Of a stretch of DNA of 64,000 bases, positions 8,749-18,296 are shown piece by piece. The translations under genes and the position numbers were made by a program. Positions within the stretch are counted from its first letter, which is position 1; every line of letters begins with the position of its first letter. The notes below the pieces were generated by a model. That model was not told where the DNA came from, did not search any database, and saw only the letters and a program-made list of their open reading frames with translations. Source of the stretch: RGIG4140 sp045632845 (GTDB taxonomy: Bacteria; Pseudomonadota; Alphaproteobacteria; CAAHEQ01; UBA3637); contig JAZQXL010000020.1 in assembly GCA_045632845.1 (NCBI GenBank), positions 1 to 64,000 of the forward strand. The letters run 5' to 3'.

Positions 8749-9320
8749 AAAAAAAGCTCGCATTATTATCCTTTTATTTTTTACTAACAGGATGCCAATT
8801 TATTGGTACAATTTATAATGCGGGACACAAAGTAACATCCATTGTTTTAGATGATAGAAAGTTATCTGATGATTGGAATGATACAACTTTACACGTTTCT
8901 ATTCGAAACGCACTTATTAAAAAAGATTTTAAATATTTACTTGATATTGAATTAACTGTTTTTGAAGGTGTTGTTCTTTTAAATGGAGCCCTACCACAAA
9001 CAGCCCTTATTGATGAAGTTGTTGAAACTGTATGGCAAACTGAAGGGGTTAAACAAGTTTATAATTATATTCGATTGGGAAATCCACCACCACTCAGTAT
9101 TGTAAACGAAGATGCCGCTGTTTCCGCAAAAATTAGATATGAGCTATCTTTAACAAAAGGCGTTTCATCTGTTAATTACAAAATAACAATGGAAAACGGC
9201 ACCATCTATCTCATGGGCATTTCTGAAGATCAATCCGAACTTGAAAAAGTTGTTGCAGTTATCAAAAACACCGTAAGCGTTAACAAAATTATTGTTCTAA
9301 CTAGATATGCCTCAAATTAA
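8745..9320 (+). CDS. dolP: BON-domain outer-membrane lipoprotein, DolP-like
   Basis: A 191-residue lipoprotein with two BON domains (about residues 45-115 and 120-190). The GTG at 8745 overlaps the yraN stop (GTGA), with GGAGAG 4 bases upstream, and gives VKKKLALLSFYFLLTGC with lipobox LTGC. An ATG at 8733 is also in frame. In E. coli DolP (YraP) supports outer-membrane integrity and BAM function; its place in the lpoA-rsmI-yraN cluster supports the same role. The stop codon overlaps the convergent CNNM gene by 4 bp. Confidence 0.88.
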   Translation: MKKKLALLSFYFLLTGCQFIGTIYNAGHKVTSIVLDDRKLSDDWNDTTLHVSIRNALIKKDFKYLLDIELTVFEGVVLLNGALPQTALIDEVVETVWQTEGVKQVYNYIRLGNPPPLSIVNEDAAVSAKIRYELSLTKGVSSVNYKITMENGTIYLMGISEDQSELEKVVAVIKNTVSVNKIIVLTRYASN

Positions 9321-10576
9321 GAAGCTGGTGGCAAAATATCAATAATAGCCAACCTGTTCTTTTCTTTTTGAACAACAGTGAATGAATATCCATCAATTAC
9401 AAATGTTTCTCCCTCAGATGGAATACGTTCTGCCTCATACAAAATATAACCCGCCAATGTTGAAGCATTTTCATCAGATAATTCCCATCTAAAGTGACGA
9501 TTAATATCTCGAATGGTTGTTTGACCATCCAATCGATACCCACCTGCATCTGTTTTAACAACTTGCAAAACAGATTGATCTGGAGAATCGTTTTCATCAG
9601 AGATGTCACCCACAATCTCTTCTAAAATATCCTCTAACGTTACAAGTCCTTCAATCACACCATATTCATCAACCACCAATGCAAAATGTTCCCGTCTGCG
9701 TTTAAAAGCGTGCAACTGATCAAGCAAAGATGTTGTGTTTAAGACAAACCAAGGTTTTGTCAAATAATCAGCAATTGAAACTTTTGCCTTACCCCTGTAA
9801 TATGCGTTCATCATTTTCAAAAGTGCTTTAGCATGCAAAACACCAATAATATTGTCCGGCTCCCCTTTCCATAAAGGAATACGACTGTATGGGGAGCGAC
9901 TTAAAAACTCAAAAATTTCAGGAACAGGTAATGACGCATTCAAAGAAACAACGTGACTTCTATGTACCATAATATCTTCAACAGTCACATCACTTAAATC
10001 TAAAACACTTTTTAACATAACACGTTCTTGATTGATAACATTATCCTCTGTTGGCATCAACAAAGTACCCCTGATTTCTGCTTTGACAGCTTCTGCATCA
10101 GCAACTTGTTCTGAATGTGGCAACAACTTAATCAATACTTTAGACAACAAATTAAATGCACGAACAACAGGAGAAAAACACACAATAAAAAAGCTAAGCA
10201 ACGGAACACTCATCATTGAAAATGAAAGAGCATTATTCATCGCATAAGTTTTTGGCAAAATTTCAGAAAACAACAAAACAACAAAACTCACACCAAATGT
10301 TGCAATCAAAACACCATATTTTTCACCAAAAAACTCAATCATCAATGCCGTTGAAAGAGCTGTTAATGCAATATTCACCACATTGTTACCAAATAAAAGA
10401 GTCCCCAACAATTTAGGTGAATCTTTTTTCAACATCATAATTTTTTGAGCACGCCAATTCCCCTTTTTTCCCAAATCATACAATTGAGGCATTGAAACAG
10501 CTGTCATTGCCGTTTCAGTTCCCGAGAAATAAAATGACAACAACAATAACAGTCCTAATAAAACATACTCAAACAT
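9317..10576 (-). CDS. CNNM/CorC (HlyC) family transporter, DUF21-CBS-CorC
   Basis: A 419-residue membrane protein. It has an N-terminal DUF21/CNNM transmembrane domain (about residues 1-180, with hydrophobic helices starting MFEYVLLGLLLLLSFYFSGTE), then a CBS pair (about 200-330; VEDIMVHRSHVVSLNA, FALVVDEYGVIEGLVTLEDI) and a C-terminal CorC_HlyC domain (about 340-415). Members act as Mg2+ or other divalent-cation efflux or regulation proteins. AAGGAAG lies before the ATG. The start overlaps the end of aroK by 8 bp, so the two form an operon. Confidence 0.9.
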   Translation of the reverse strand: MFEYVLLGLLLLLSFYFSGTETAMTAVSMPQLYDLGKKGNWRAQKIMMLKKDSPKLLGTLLFGNNVVNIALTALSTALMIEFFGEKYGVLIATFGVSFVVLLFSEILPKTYAMNNALSFSMMSVPLLSFFIVCFSPVVRAFNLLSKVLIKLLPHSEQVADAEAVKAEIRGTLLMPTEDNVINQERVMLKSVLDLSDVTVEDIMVHRSHVVSLNASLPVPEIFEFLSRSPYSRIPLWKGEPDNIIGVLHAKALLKMMNAYYRGKAKVSIADYLTKPWFVLNTTSLLDQLHAFKRRREHFALVVDEYGVIEGLVTLEDILEEIVGDISDENDSPDQSVLQVVKTDAGGYRLDGQTTIRDINRHFRWELSDENASTLAGYILYEAERIPSEGETFVIDGYSFTVVQKEKNRLAIIDILPPAS

Positions 10577-11192
10577 TTTTCTTCCTTACAGATTTTTTGA
10601 CTTTTTTGCGGCGCTTGTATTTTGGAAAAGGTGCCGTATTATTGTCATCAACCGTGGCAATAATATTTCTCTTTTCCAACTCCTTTAACAAACGACTAAC
10701 CGTTCGATAGGGGGATTCTTTAAACGATTCAACCATAATGTCTGCTTCTGAATAGACAGGATATCTTTCCGCAACCAAACGTTCAATTGTTTTTTGATTA
10801 TCCACAGAAGGAACCAAAGGTCTATGCGTTCTTCCTTGTGTTCGTTTAGAAATCACATCACTTGATGCTTTAATCCAAATTGAAATTGCTTTTTGAGCAG
10901 CCAAACTTCTTGTTTTCTCAGACAAAAAAGCCCCCCCACCAGAAGAAAGCACACAAGGCTCCCCATTTAGCAACCGTTGCATGACACGCTCTTCTCCCAA
11001 ACGGAACTCTTCCATCCCACATTTTGAAAACAATTCGTTAATTAAAAAGCCTGTTGATTTTTCAATTTCTTTATCACTATCGAAAAAAGGGAGCTCCAAT
11101 TTTCGAGACAAAATACGTCCCAAACTTGTCTTACCAACCCCCATCATGCCAACAAGCAAAATGATTTTCGGTTCTAATAATTTTTGTTTCAT
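10569..11192 (-). CDS. aroK: Shikimate kinase
   Basis: A 207-residue P-loop kinase that phosphorylates shikimate at O3 for aromatic amino-acid synthesis. Walker A is GMMGVGKTS (residues 15-23). The substrate-binding FFDSDKEIEKSTG and the conserved LSSGGGAFL are present, as is the lid arginine region TQGRTHRPL. The basic C-terminal tail (KYKRRKKVKKSVRKK) is longer than in E. coli. In many alphaproteobacteria aroK is followed by aroB; here aroB is absent and the CNNM gene follows directly. Confidence 0.92.
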   Translation of the reverse strand: MKQKLLEPKIILLVGMMGVGKTSLGRILSRKLELPFFDSDKEIEKSTGFLINELFSKCGMEEFRLGEERVMQRLLNGEPCVLSSGGGAFLSEKTRSLAAQKAISIWIKASSDVISKRTQGRTHRPLVPSVDNQKTIERLVAERYPVYSEADIMVESFKESPYRTVSRLLKELEKRNIIATVDDNNTAPFPKYKRRKKVKKSVRKKNV

Positions 11193-11201
11193 GTTCTTTT
11201 C

Positions 11202-11231
11202 TTGACAATTCTCTAAAATGTATAGTATTAC
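11202..11231 (+). promoter_or_regulatory. Likely sigma70 promoter for the 11281-18276 operon
   Basis: TTGACA (11202-11207), an 18-bp spacer and TATTAC (11226-11231) lie about 50 bp before the small ORF at 11281. No other promoter is needed before surA, because the genes overlap or touch. Confidence 0.5.
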
Positions 11232-11280
11232 TATATCATAGCAAGATTTATTTCATCTGTCTAGTATAAAGGATAAGAAA

Positions 11281-11424
11281 ATGCTCAAGAAAGAAGAAAA
11301 AAAACACTTATTACTCAAATTAACAGCTCTTGCAATTATCACATTCTTTGTTGCAATGGCTTTTATTGAACCAAAACCAAATGTTCAACTCGTTGAAAAA
11401 CAAATTACAAAACCACTCAGATAA
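11281..11424 (+). CDS. Small single-pass membrane protein (47 aa)
   Basis: A 47-residue frame, MLKKEEKKHLLLKLTALAII then TFFVAMAFIEP and a polar tail to the stop at 11422-11424. It has a basic N-terminus and one hydrophobic segment (about residues 10-30), so it is likely an inner-membrane peptide or an uncleaved anchor. AAGGATAAG lies upstream with good spacing. Its TAA overlaps the ATG of the next gene (TAATG), which argues for translational coupling and against chance. I do not recognise the family. Confidence 0.6.
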   Translation: MLKKEEKKHLLLKLTALAIITFFVAMAFIEPKPNVQLVEKQITKPLR

Positions 11425-12938
11425 TGAACAAAAAAGCCTTATCTTTTCTCTTGTTTTTATTAACAAGCATTAACGCAAACGCCCAACTTATTGACTCTGG
11501 CGTTATTGTGAAAGATTTACCCTCATTTTCTTTAAATAGTCTTGGTTCTAGCAATATTTTTTCATCCAATATTTGGCAAGAAAGTGAAAAAGAAACACTT
11601 CTCAGTTTGATTAAACAAATTGGCATTTCACCTTTATCTCCTGCGTCAAAAAAAACACTTGTTTCTCTTTTAACACAAGATTCAACAGGGTATAAGGAAA
11701 GTGAAAAGTTAGAAAATGATGAAATTTTCTTAATTGAAAGATTAAATGCACTTGTGAGATTAGGCGCTTTTGATGAAACACTTCATTTGATCAATCAAAT
11801 TCCTGAAAAACAGCTTTCCGAAGAGATACAAAAAATTAAATTTTACACGCTGCTATTGCAAGGGAAAAACGTTGATGCTGAACCTGTTTTAGAAAATATT
11901 TCAGACACACAATTTTTAGACAGAGCAAGGATAAATCTTTTTCTTGAAAAAGAAGAAAAAAACAAAGCCATTTTATCTTATGAAATCTACAAAGAAAGTT
12001 TAGAAAATCCTTCGGACCTTTTTATAACAAGTGCTGAAAATGTTTTGTTAGAATTAGAAACTCCTTTATCCGAAACTAAAGCAACGCCTGAAGACGTGTT
12101 TTTATTATCTAGGTTAAAAGAAATAAGTTTTGATTTTGACACACAAAATATTGGTATCAAAAAAGTGTTATCTGAACTACCTTATACCCCCATTGAAAGA
12201 AGGATTTTTCTTGCTGAAAAAGCAAATCTAACAAAAGAAGAGCTCACAAAAATATACAACCTTCCATTGCATGATATTAATATCGATAAAAATCATTTAA
12301 AACGGGCTGACTTGTTTCAAAAAATAGCAGCTGAATTGATAGAGGTTAAAAAAACAAAATTACTTAATGAATTTATCGAACTTGCCTCTTTAGATAAAAT
12401 CATTCTAACTCTTGCCCCACTCGTTGAAAGTGAATTAGATAAAATTTTGCCACAGCCAGCACACCTATCCATCGCCTTTAATGCAACGCAAATATATCTA
12501 CTTCAAGGGAATTTAGAAAAAGCAAATGAATGGTATCAAATGCTTGCAGATAGTCCATCAGATTCCCACCAAAAACAAAGAATGATGCTTATTCCTTTTA
12601 TGCAAACATTAGGGGCTGGAACTTCCAGTGATTTAAACTCATTAATCACTCATTTTTGCACCAACAAAATTGACAAAGAATGTTCTCAATTTTATCAACG
12701 CCTTTCAAAAGAAGCTTATGAAGAAATAAATATTCAAAAACAACCTCAAATTATGATTCCATTTGAATATTTAAATGAAGAAAACAAATCCAAAACAGGA
12801 GAAAATCTAATCAAAGCTATTTTAGATTTAAACAATCCTACCATTGAAGATAAAGCAACAATTTACGACTTTATTTTTGAAAACACACCAAAATCTCTTG
12901 AAATCCTCTTTCAGTGCGAAAGGATGTTTTATCAATGA
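11424..12938 (+). CDS. Secreted helical (TPR-like) protein of unknown function
   Basis: A 504-residue protein with a Sec signal peptide (MNKKALSFLLFLLTSINANA, cut before QLID). The rest is helical, with TPR-like pairs such as LNALVRLGAFDETLHLINQI and ATQIYLLQGNLEKANEWYQM. It starts on the stop of the small ORF, and its TGA overlaps the xerD ATG (ATGA). A large periplasmic TPR-type protein upstream of xerD is seen in other alphaproteobacteria, but I know of no assigned function. A role in envelope assembly would fit the lpt and surA neighbours; this is inference. Confidence 0.75.
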   Translation: MNKKALSFLLFLLTSINANAQLIDSGVIVKDLPSFSLNSLGSSNIFSSNIWQESEKETLLSLIKQIGISPLSPASKKTLVSLLTQDSTGYKESEKLENDEIFLIERLNALVRLGAFDETLHLINQIPEKQLSEEIQKIKFYTLLLQGKNVDAEPVLENISDTQFLDRARINLFLEKEEKNKAILSYEIYKESLENPSDLFITSAENVLLELETPLSETKATPEDVFLLSRLKEISFDFDTQNIGIKKVLSELPYTPIERRIFLAEKANLTKEELTKIYNLPLHDINIDKNHLKRADLFQKIAAELIEVKKTKLLNEFIELASLDKIILTLAPLVESELDKILPQPAHLSIAFNATQIYLLQGNLEKANEWYQMLADSPSDSHQKQRMMLIPFMQTLGAGTSSDLNSLITHFCTNKIDKECSQFYQRLSKEAYEEINIQKQPQIMIPFEYLNEENKSKTGENLIKAILDLNNPTIEDKATIYDFIFENTPKSLEILFQCERMFYQ

Positions 12939-13840
12939 GTTTAAATCTGATTGATTCTTTTATTGAAATGATGTGTGCAGAAAGAGGAGCTACAAAAAAC
13001 ACACTTGTATCATACAAAAGCGATTTAATGGATTTACTTCGTTATTTAGATGCAAAAAACATTAAAATGAACAAAGCAACTACAGATGATTTGCAAGGTT
13101 ATTTATTAAACATTGCCAAAAATCATCTCAGTAGCAAAACACAAAATAGACGTCTGTGTGCCATTCACGAATTTTATCGTTTTTTACTCTCTGAAAACAT
13201 CATCAAAAAGGATCCTTCCAATTATTTACAAGCTCCAAAAACTGAAAAATCATTACCCAAATATTTATCAGAAAAGGAAATTGAAAAACTCATTAACACG
13301 GCTGCACAACATGATTTAAGAATTCATCTTCTTCTCGAAATGCTTTATGCTTCAGGCATGCGTGTAAGCGAGCTTGTTTCTTTACCACTTAGCGCTGTTA
13401 CACTTGATACTCAAACCGTTAGTATCATCGGGAAAGGGAATAAAGAAAGAATTGTTCCTTTAAATCAACAAACAATCGAGTTACTAGATAAATGGCTTTT
13501 TAGACGAGAAGAAAAGCTCAAAAGAGGCAGACAATCTAAGTGGCTTTTTCCCTCTTTTTCAAAATCTGGCCATTTAACAAGAGATGGTTTTTTTAAACAA
13601 TTAAAAAAAATTTCACTCGCTGCAAATATAGATCCACTCCTGGTTTCACCGCACGTATTTAGACATTCTTTTGCAAGCCATTTGATTGCTCATGATGCGG
13701 ATTTACGCTCTGTTCAAAAGATGCTTGGACACGCAGATATCGCCACAACAGAAATTTACACTCACATTTTGCAAGATAGATTGAAAAAGACTGTTGAAAA
13801 ATCTCATCCTTTAGCGTATAGTACTCAAAAAGGACACTAA
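12935..13840 (+). CDS. xerD: Site-specific tyrosine recombinase XerD
   Basis: A 301-residue tyrosine recombinase that resolves chromosome dimers at dif together with XerC. The N-terminal SAM-like core-binding domain (about residues 1-90) is followed by the catalytic domain with R143 (GMRVSEL), H240 and R243 (HVFRHSF), H266 (LGHADI) and the nucleophile Y275 (TTEIYTH). The ATG at 12935 overlaps the upstream stop; an in-frame ATG at 12914 would add seven residues. XerC is similar in sequence, so the D/C assignment rests mainly on the TTEIYTH form. Confidence 0.88.
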   Translation: MSLNLIDSFIEMMCAERGATKNTLVSYKSDLMDLLRYLDAKNIKMNKATTDDLQGYLLNIAKNHLSSKTQNRRLCAIHEFYRFLLSENIIKKDPSNYLQAPKTEKSLPKYLSEKEIEKLINTAAQHDLRIHLLLEMLYASGMRVSELVSLPLSAVTLDTQTVSIIGKGNKERIVPLNQQTIELLDKWLFRREEKLKRGRQSKWLFPSFSKSGHLTRDGFFKQLKKISLAANIDPLLVSPHVFRHSFASHLIAHDADLRSVQKMLGHADIATTEIYTHILQDRLKKTVEKSHPLAYSTQKGH

Positions 13841-16800
13841 ATGATTTTAACAAAATACATTTTAAAACAGCTGATTCTCAGCTTTATGCTTATTCTTCTT
13901 GGGATGACAGCCCTTGTTTGGTTGACACAATCATTGCGTATGATTGATATGATTGTGACCAAAGGTGTTCCCATGGGTGTCTTTTTAGAAATGACATTGC
14001 TTGTTTTACCAAACTTTATTCAAATTTTATCTCCATTAGCTCTTTTTGCCGTTATTTTATTTATTTTTTCAAGAATGGAAGCTGATAAAGAAATTATGGT
14101 TATGAAAGCCATTGGCATGTCAAACAAACAAATTATGCTTCCACCACTTATTTTAGCTATCATCCTGACAATTATTGGTTATGTATTAACCATTCAAGTC
14201 ATCCCCAAATCACATGAAGAATTAAGCAATCTTAAATGGAAAGTTCGCAATGATTTGTCCCACTTACTTCTTCAAGAAGGTCAATTTAATACTCTAAACA
14301 ATGGATTAACCCTTTATGTCAAAGAACGTGCGGAAGATGGTTCTGTTAAAGGGGTTATGGCCTATGATTCTAAAAATCCAAACAACATTTCTATTTTAAT
14401 TGCTGAAAAGGGTTTTATTTTTCAAGAAAAAGATGGGTTCCAACTTGTTTTCCAAAAAGGAACCAGACAAGAATACAACCCTAAAACAAAAGATTTTTCT
14501 ATTTTAAAATTCAACAAATACAACATGTTTTTTAGCGACAAAAAACAAGCGAACAAATCCCGTGATTTAGATGAATCTGAACATTCACTTTCATATTTGT
14601 TAACTGTTAAAAAATCAGAAGTTAACAACCCCGTTTTATATCGCAAATACAAAACGGAAGCACTTAAACGATTGACAAAACCACTTTATAATTTGTCATT
14701 TATGTTACTTGCTATGTTTGCTATTTTATCACCTTTTTACAATCGGAGAGGACAAATGGGACGCATTAATTTTATTGTTCTTGCAACAATTATTGTTCAA
14801 TCACTCTCTTTAGCTTTTGAAAATTTGACAGCTAAAAATCTTTGGTTCTCGCCTTTGATGTTTTTAAATATTTTTGTGCCTGTCATTATTATCTATTTTA
14901 TTACAATGAAGAAATTAAATCCTAAAATTTTAAAACTTCCTCACAAAATTTTGACATTTTTTTGTGTTGCAATTCTTTTAACTGTACCAAATGTTTCCTC
15001 AGCACAAGTTAAATTTGATCCACAAGTAAAAGTTGAAAAAGACAAACCTGTTGATTTTGAAGCTGATGAAATTGTATATGACAAAAACAACAATTTACTC
15101 ATTGCAACTGGTAATGTAACAATTGAACAAAATGGAACAACTATTTCAACTGAAAAATTTGTTTTCAACCGCTCAACAGGTGAAATTGTTATTCCAACAC
15201 CCGCCAAAATCACAACTCCTGATGGTACGGTTACTTATGCAAAGGATGCTGTTTTAAATCAAACCTTAAAAAAAGCCATCAGCAATTCTATCAAAATGCA
15301 TTTGTATGAAGGCTCTTTTGTTTCCGCCAATAGAATCAAACAAAAAGAAAATGGCAGCATTATGTATATGAAAAAAGCCACATATACCCCCTGTTCTTTT
15401 TGTATGGATGAAACACCTCTTTGGCAAATAACAGCTCGAAATATCAAACACAACAAACCTGAAAAAGAAATGTCATTCACTCATTCTTTTTTAGAAGTAA
15501 AAGATATTCCTGTTTTTTATTTTCCTTATTTAAACATTCCAGATTTTACTGTCAAAAGAAAGACAGGTTTTTTAGCACCTAGTTTTGCCCATAGTAATGA
15601 GATGAAACAAGGCGTTAACCTACCCTTTTTTATTAATATTGCTGACAATCAAAACTTAACCATCAGCCCAACCATTTCAACCAGTCATGATCCATTAGCA
15701 TTTATCGATTATGATGGTATTTTTTCGCATGGTTATTTTAAATTGCAAGCCAGTGGAACAAGAGATAATGACAACAAAAATCAAGGACACATCAAGTCAA
15801 GTATGAGATTTGATTTAACAGATAAGTGGCGTATTTCAGGTCAATATTACAGAACATCTTCTGACACTTATTTTAGAAGATATTCTTTACCCGATGTGAA
15901 CACATCAGATCAATATCTTGAATCAAATATCTCTGCTGAAAGATTTGGAGAACGAAACTATTTCCACTTTAAAGGGCTCTCCTTTCAAAACCAACATGGT
16001 AGTGTTAACCAAAAAGCCATACCCGTTTTCATTCCAACAATGAATTACACATATACAAGTACACCATTAACAGAAAATGGGCTTTATGCTTTTTCAAATT
16101 TAAACGCTGTTGCATATAATAACAGACAACGCTTTAAATCCAACAGAGCATCTATTACTCAAGGACTTCATTTACCACACATTTCTCCAACTGGTTTTGT
16201 CATTGACACAAAAGCAAGTGTACGTGTTGATGGATACAATGTTGATACAGGAAAATATTCTTTTGCAAATTTAAGAACAGATGACACCTATTCAACAGGT
16301 CGATTTTATCCTGTATTCTCATCAAAAGTTAGTTATCCTTTTGCCAATGTTGGTGAAAAATACACCCAAGTTGTTTCTCCAATTGTAATGTTAGTATCCT
16401 CTCCAACCAGTGGAAACAAAGATAAAATTCCAAATATTGACAGTCTTGATCTTGACTTTGATGATACAAATTTATTCTCCGAAAACAGATTTATTGGATA
16501 CGATCGAGTAGAAACAGGAACACGTGCCAACTATGGTATTGAATATTCTATTTATGGTGCAAAGAATATTTCATCCTCTTTCCTTTTTGGTCAATCTTAC
16601 CATTTTTCAGGAGATGAAATTATTGATAAAGCTTTAGGCATTGATTCAAAATATTCTGATTATGTTGGCCGTTTGCAAACAAATTTTGATCTTATATCCT
16701 TAGCTTATCGTTTTAGATTAGATAAAGATGATTTTAAACCCGTTAAAAATGAAATCACACTCTCTGTAGGAAACGATCCTTTGCGTGTTGGTTTTGATTA

Positions 16801-17104
16801 TATACGTTTAAAAGAAACAGGTGATTTAAGTCAATATTCTTACTATAAAAACAGAGAAGAAATTTTATTTTTTGGAAGTTCACAACTCACAAAAAATTGG
16901 TCACTATCTGGTTACTACAGATACAACCTTGAAAAAAAATCGGATCAAAAAGGACCTGTAGAATCAGGACTTATCGCTCAATATGAGAATGATTGTACAA
17001 TCATCGCATTTGAATTAGATAAATCATTTACCTATGATAGAGAATATGAAGGAAATACATCCTTTATGGTAAAATTTATTCTTAAGACATTAGGGGGAAT
17101 GTAA
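13841..17104 (+). CDS. lptF-lptD: LptF permease fused in frame to LptD
   Basis: One uninterrupted 1087-residue frame. Residues 1-355 are a complete LptF/YjgP-type permease: MILTKYILKQLILSFMLILL, a coupling region near MEADKEIMVMKAIGMSNKQI, a periplasmic domain, and three C-terminal helices. M356 begins a segment that looks like a fresh signal peptide (basic MKKLNPKILK, hydrophobic TFFCVAILLTVP, cut site VSSA-Q at 388/389). Residues 389-1087 are LptD: an OstA/LptA-like domain (DFEADEIVYDKNNNLLIATG), then cysteine-bearing TPCSFC and a long beta-barrel. The internal ATG at 14906 has no visible ribosome site. Either one polyprotein is cut by signal peptidase, or LptD starts internally. LptF is the inner-membrane part and LptD the outer-membrane part of LPS export. 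LptG is not in the window. Confidence 0.85.
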   Translation: MILTKYILKQLILSFMLILLGMTALVWLTQSLRMIDMIVTKGVPMGVFLEMTLLVLPNFIQILSPLALFAVILFIFSRMEADKEIMVMKAIGMSNKQIMLPPLILAIILTIIGYVLTIQVIPKSHEELSNLKWKVRNDLSHLLLQEGQFNTLNNGLTLYVKERAEDGSVKGVMAYDSKNPNNISILIAEKGFIFQEKDGFQLVFQKGTRQEYNPKTKDFSILKFNKYNMFFSDKKQANKSRDLDESEHSLSYLLTVKKSEVNNPVLYRKYKTEALKRLTKPLYNLSFMLLAMFAILSPFYNRRGQMGRINFIVLATIIVQSLSLAFENLTAKNLWFSPLMFLNIFVPVIIIYFITMKKLNPKILKLPHKILTFFCVAILLTVPNVSSAQVKFDPQVKVEKDKPVDFEADEIVYDKNNNLLIATGNVTIEQNGTTISTEKFVFNRSTGEIVIPTPAKITTPDGTVTYAKDAVLNQTLKKAISNSIKMHLYEGSFVSANRIKQKENGSIMYMKKATYTPCSFCMDETPLWQITARNIKHNKPEKEMSFTHSFLEVKDIPVFYFPYLNIPDFTVKRKTGFLAPSFAHSNEMKQGVNLPFFINIADNQNLTISPTISTSHDPLAFIDYDGIFSHGYFKLQASGTRDNDNKNQGHIKSSMRFDLTDKWRISGQYYRTSSDTYFRRYSLPDVNTSDQYLESNISAERFGERNYFHFKGLSFQNQHGSVNQKAIPVFIPTMNYTYTSTPLTENGLYAFSNLNAVAYNNRQRFKSNRASITQGLHLPHISPTGFVIDTKASVRVDGYNVDTGKYSFANLRTDDTYSTGRFYPVFSSKVSYPFANVGEKYTQVVSPIVMLVSSPTSGNKDKIPNIDSLDLDFDDTNLFSENRFIGYDRVETGTRANYGIEYSIYGAKNISSSFLFGQSYHFSGDEIIDKALGIDSKYSDYVGRLQTNFDLISLAYRFRLDKDDFKPVKNEITLSVGNDPLRVGFDYIRLKETGDLSQYSYYKNREEILFFGSSQLTKNWSLSGYYRYNLEKKSDQKGPVESGLIAQYENDCTIIAFELDKSFTYDREYEGNTSFMVKFILKTLGGM

Positions 17105-18276
17105 TGAAGTTATTCATTTTTGTTTGTTTTATGCTTATTCACTTTTCTTGCAATGCAGGTCAAATTATTGCAAAAGTAAACGATCAACCCATATCTAGTT
17201 TTGACGCAAATGCACGTGCAAAATTAATATCCATTCAAAACTCAACACCTCTTTCTAAAGAGAAAAGAAATGAATATGTGCAAGCAGCACTTAACTCATT
17301 AATTGACGACCGTGTTAAAATTGCAGAAGCTAAAAAAAATGGATTTTCAGTTTCAAATAAAGAAATTCAAGAAGCTATTTCTCATTTAGAAAGCCAAAAT
17401 GGTATGAAAAAAGGTGAAATGGGAAAAATGCTTCAAAAAAACAATATCCCAATGGGTATCTTGGAAGAACAAATCCGTGCTGATTTAATGTGGTTACAAG
17501 TTTTACAAAAAAACAAAAGATCTTTACACCAACCAACACAAAAAGAAATCGACCAATTAAAAACCAACCTAAAGAATGAACTTAAAGAGGAAGGTTTTTA
17601 TGTTGCAGAAATGCTCATTAAAGATCAAAAAGAAGCTGAAGAATGTTATCGTCAACTCCACCAAGGAAGTTCATTTCAAGACCTTGCAAAAAAACACTCC
17701 ATAGCAAACAGCCGTGCAAAAGGCGGTGAAGTTGGATGGATTGAAAAAAACAAGTATTCCAAAGAAATTTATGAGGTTTTAAAACAAATGGGTCCTGGGG
17801 ATGTATCCGCTCCCCTTAAAACACCTAACGGCTACTTAATTGTTTTAGTGATTGATAGAAAATATGCCATTACAACCGAAACCATCCCTGTATGGGAATT
17901 GGCTCAAATGGCACTTCCTGCCAACAAAACTTCTGCACTTGGGGATACAATCAATAAATTGAATTCTTGTGATGGTTTTTTAAATTTTGCAAAAGATATC
18001 GCCATCAAAGAATCAGTTAAATCTGGGATGATTTCCCCACAACAACTGCCTCGTGAATTAAAAAATATTTTGCAAGATGCACCAACCAAAAAAGTTGTTG
18101 GACCAATTCAAACACCAGATTCAGATTTGTTTTTTATGAAATGTCAAATCATCAACAAAAAAGTTATTCCTGAAGACAACGAACTAAAAATGCGTTTAGA
18201 AGCTCAATCAATGGAAGAACTTTCAGCAAAACTTTTAAAAAATGCAAAAAGATTTACTGTCATTGAGATGAAATAA
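17104..18276 (+). CDS. surA: Periplasmic peptidyl-prolyl isomerase / chaperone SurA
   Basis: A 390-residue SurA-like chaperone for outer-membrane proteins, LptD above all. It has a signal peptide (MKLFIFVCFMLIHFSCNA-GQ), an N-terminal chaperone domain (INDxxI-type start ISSFDANARAKL), and a parvulin rotamase domain (about residues 165-255; FYVAEMLIK, LAKKHSIANSRAKGGEVGWI, MGPGDVSAPLKTPNGYLIVLV). A second parvulin-like region is degenerate. Its ATG overlaps the lptF-lptD stop (TAATG) behind AGGGGGA, so chaperone and client are translated together. Confidence 0.9.
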   Translation: MKLFIFVCFMLIHFSCNAGQIIAKVNDQPISSFDANARAKLISIQNSTPLSKEKRNEYVQAALNSLIDDRVKIAEAKKNGFSVSNKEIQEAISHLESQNGMKKGEMGKMLQKNNIPMGILEEQIRADLMWLQVLQKNKRSLHQPTQKEIDQLKTNLKNELKEEGFYVAEMLIKDQKEAEECYRQLHQGSSFQDLAKKHSIANSRAKGGEVGWIEKNKYSKEIYEVLKQMGPGDVSAPLKTPNGYLIVLVIDRKYAITTETIPVWELAQMALPANKTSALGDTINKLNSCDGFLNFAKDIAIKESVKSGMISPQQLPRELKNILQDAPTKKVVGPIQTPDSDLFFMKCQIINKKVIPEDNELKMRLEAQSMEELSAKLLKNAKRFTVIEMK

Positions 18277-18296
18277 CACCTCAAGGAGAATTATAA

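Noticed and set aside
14906..17104. LptD as a separate gene starting at the internal ATG
   Set aside because: No ribosome site lies before this ATG and no stop separates it from LptF. Kept as an alternative to the fused precursor, not as a separate annotation.
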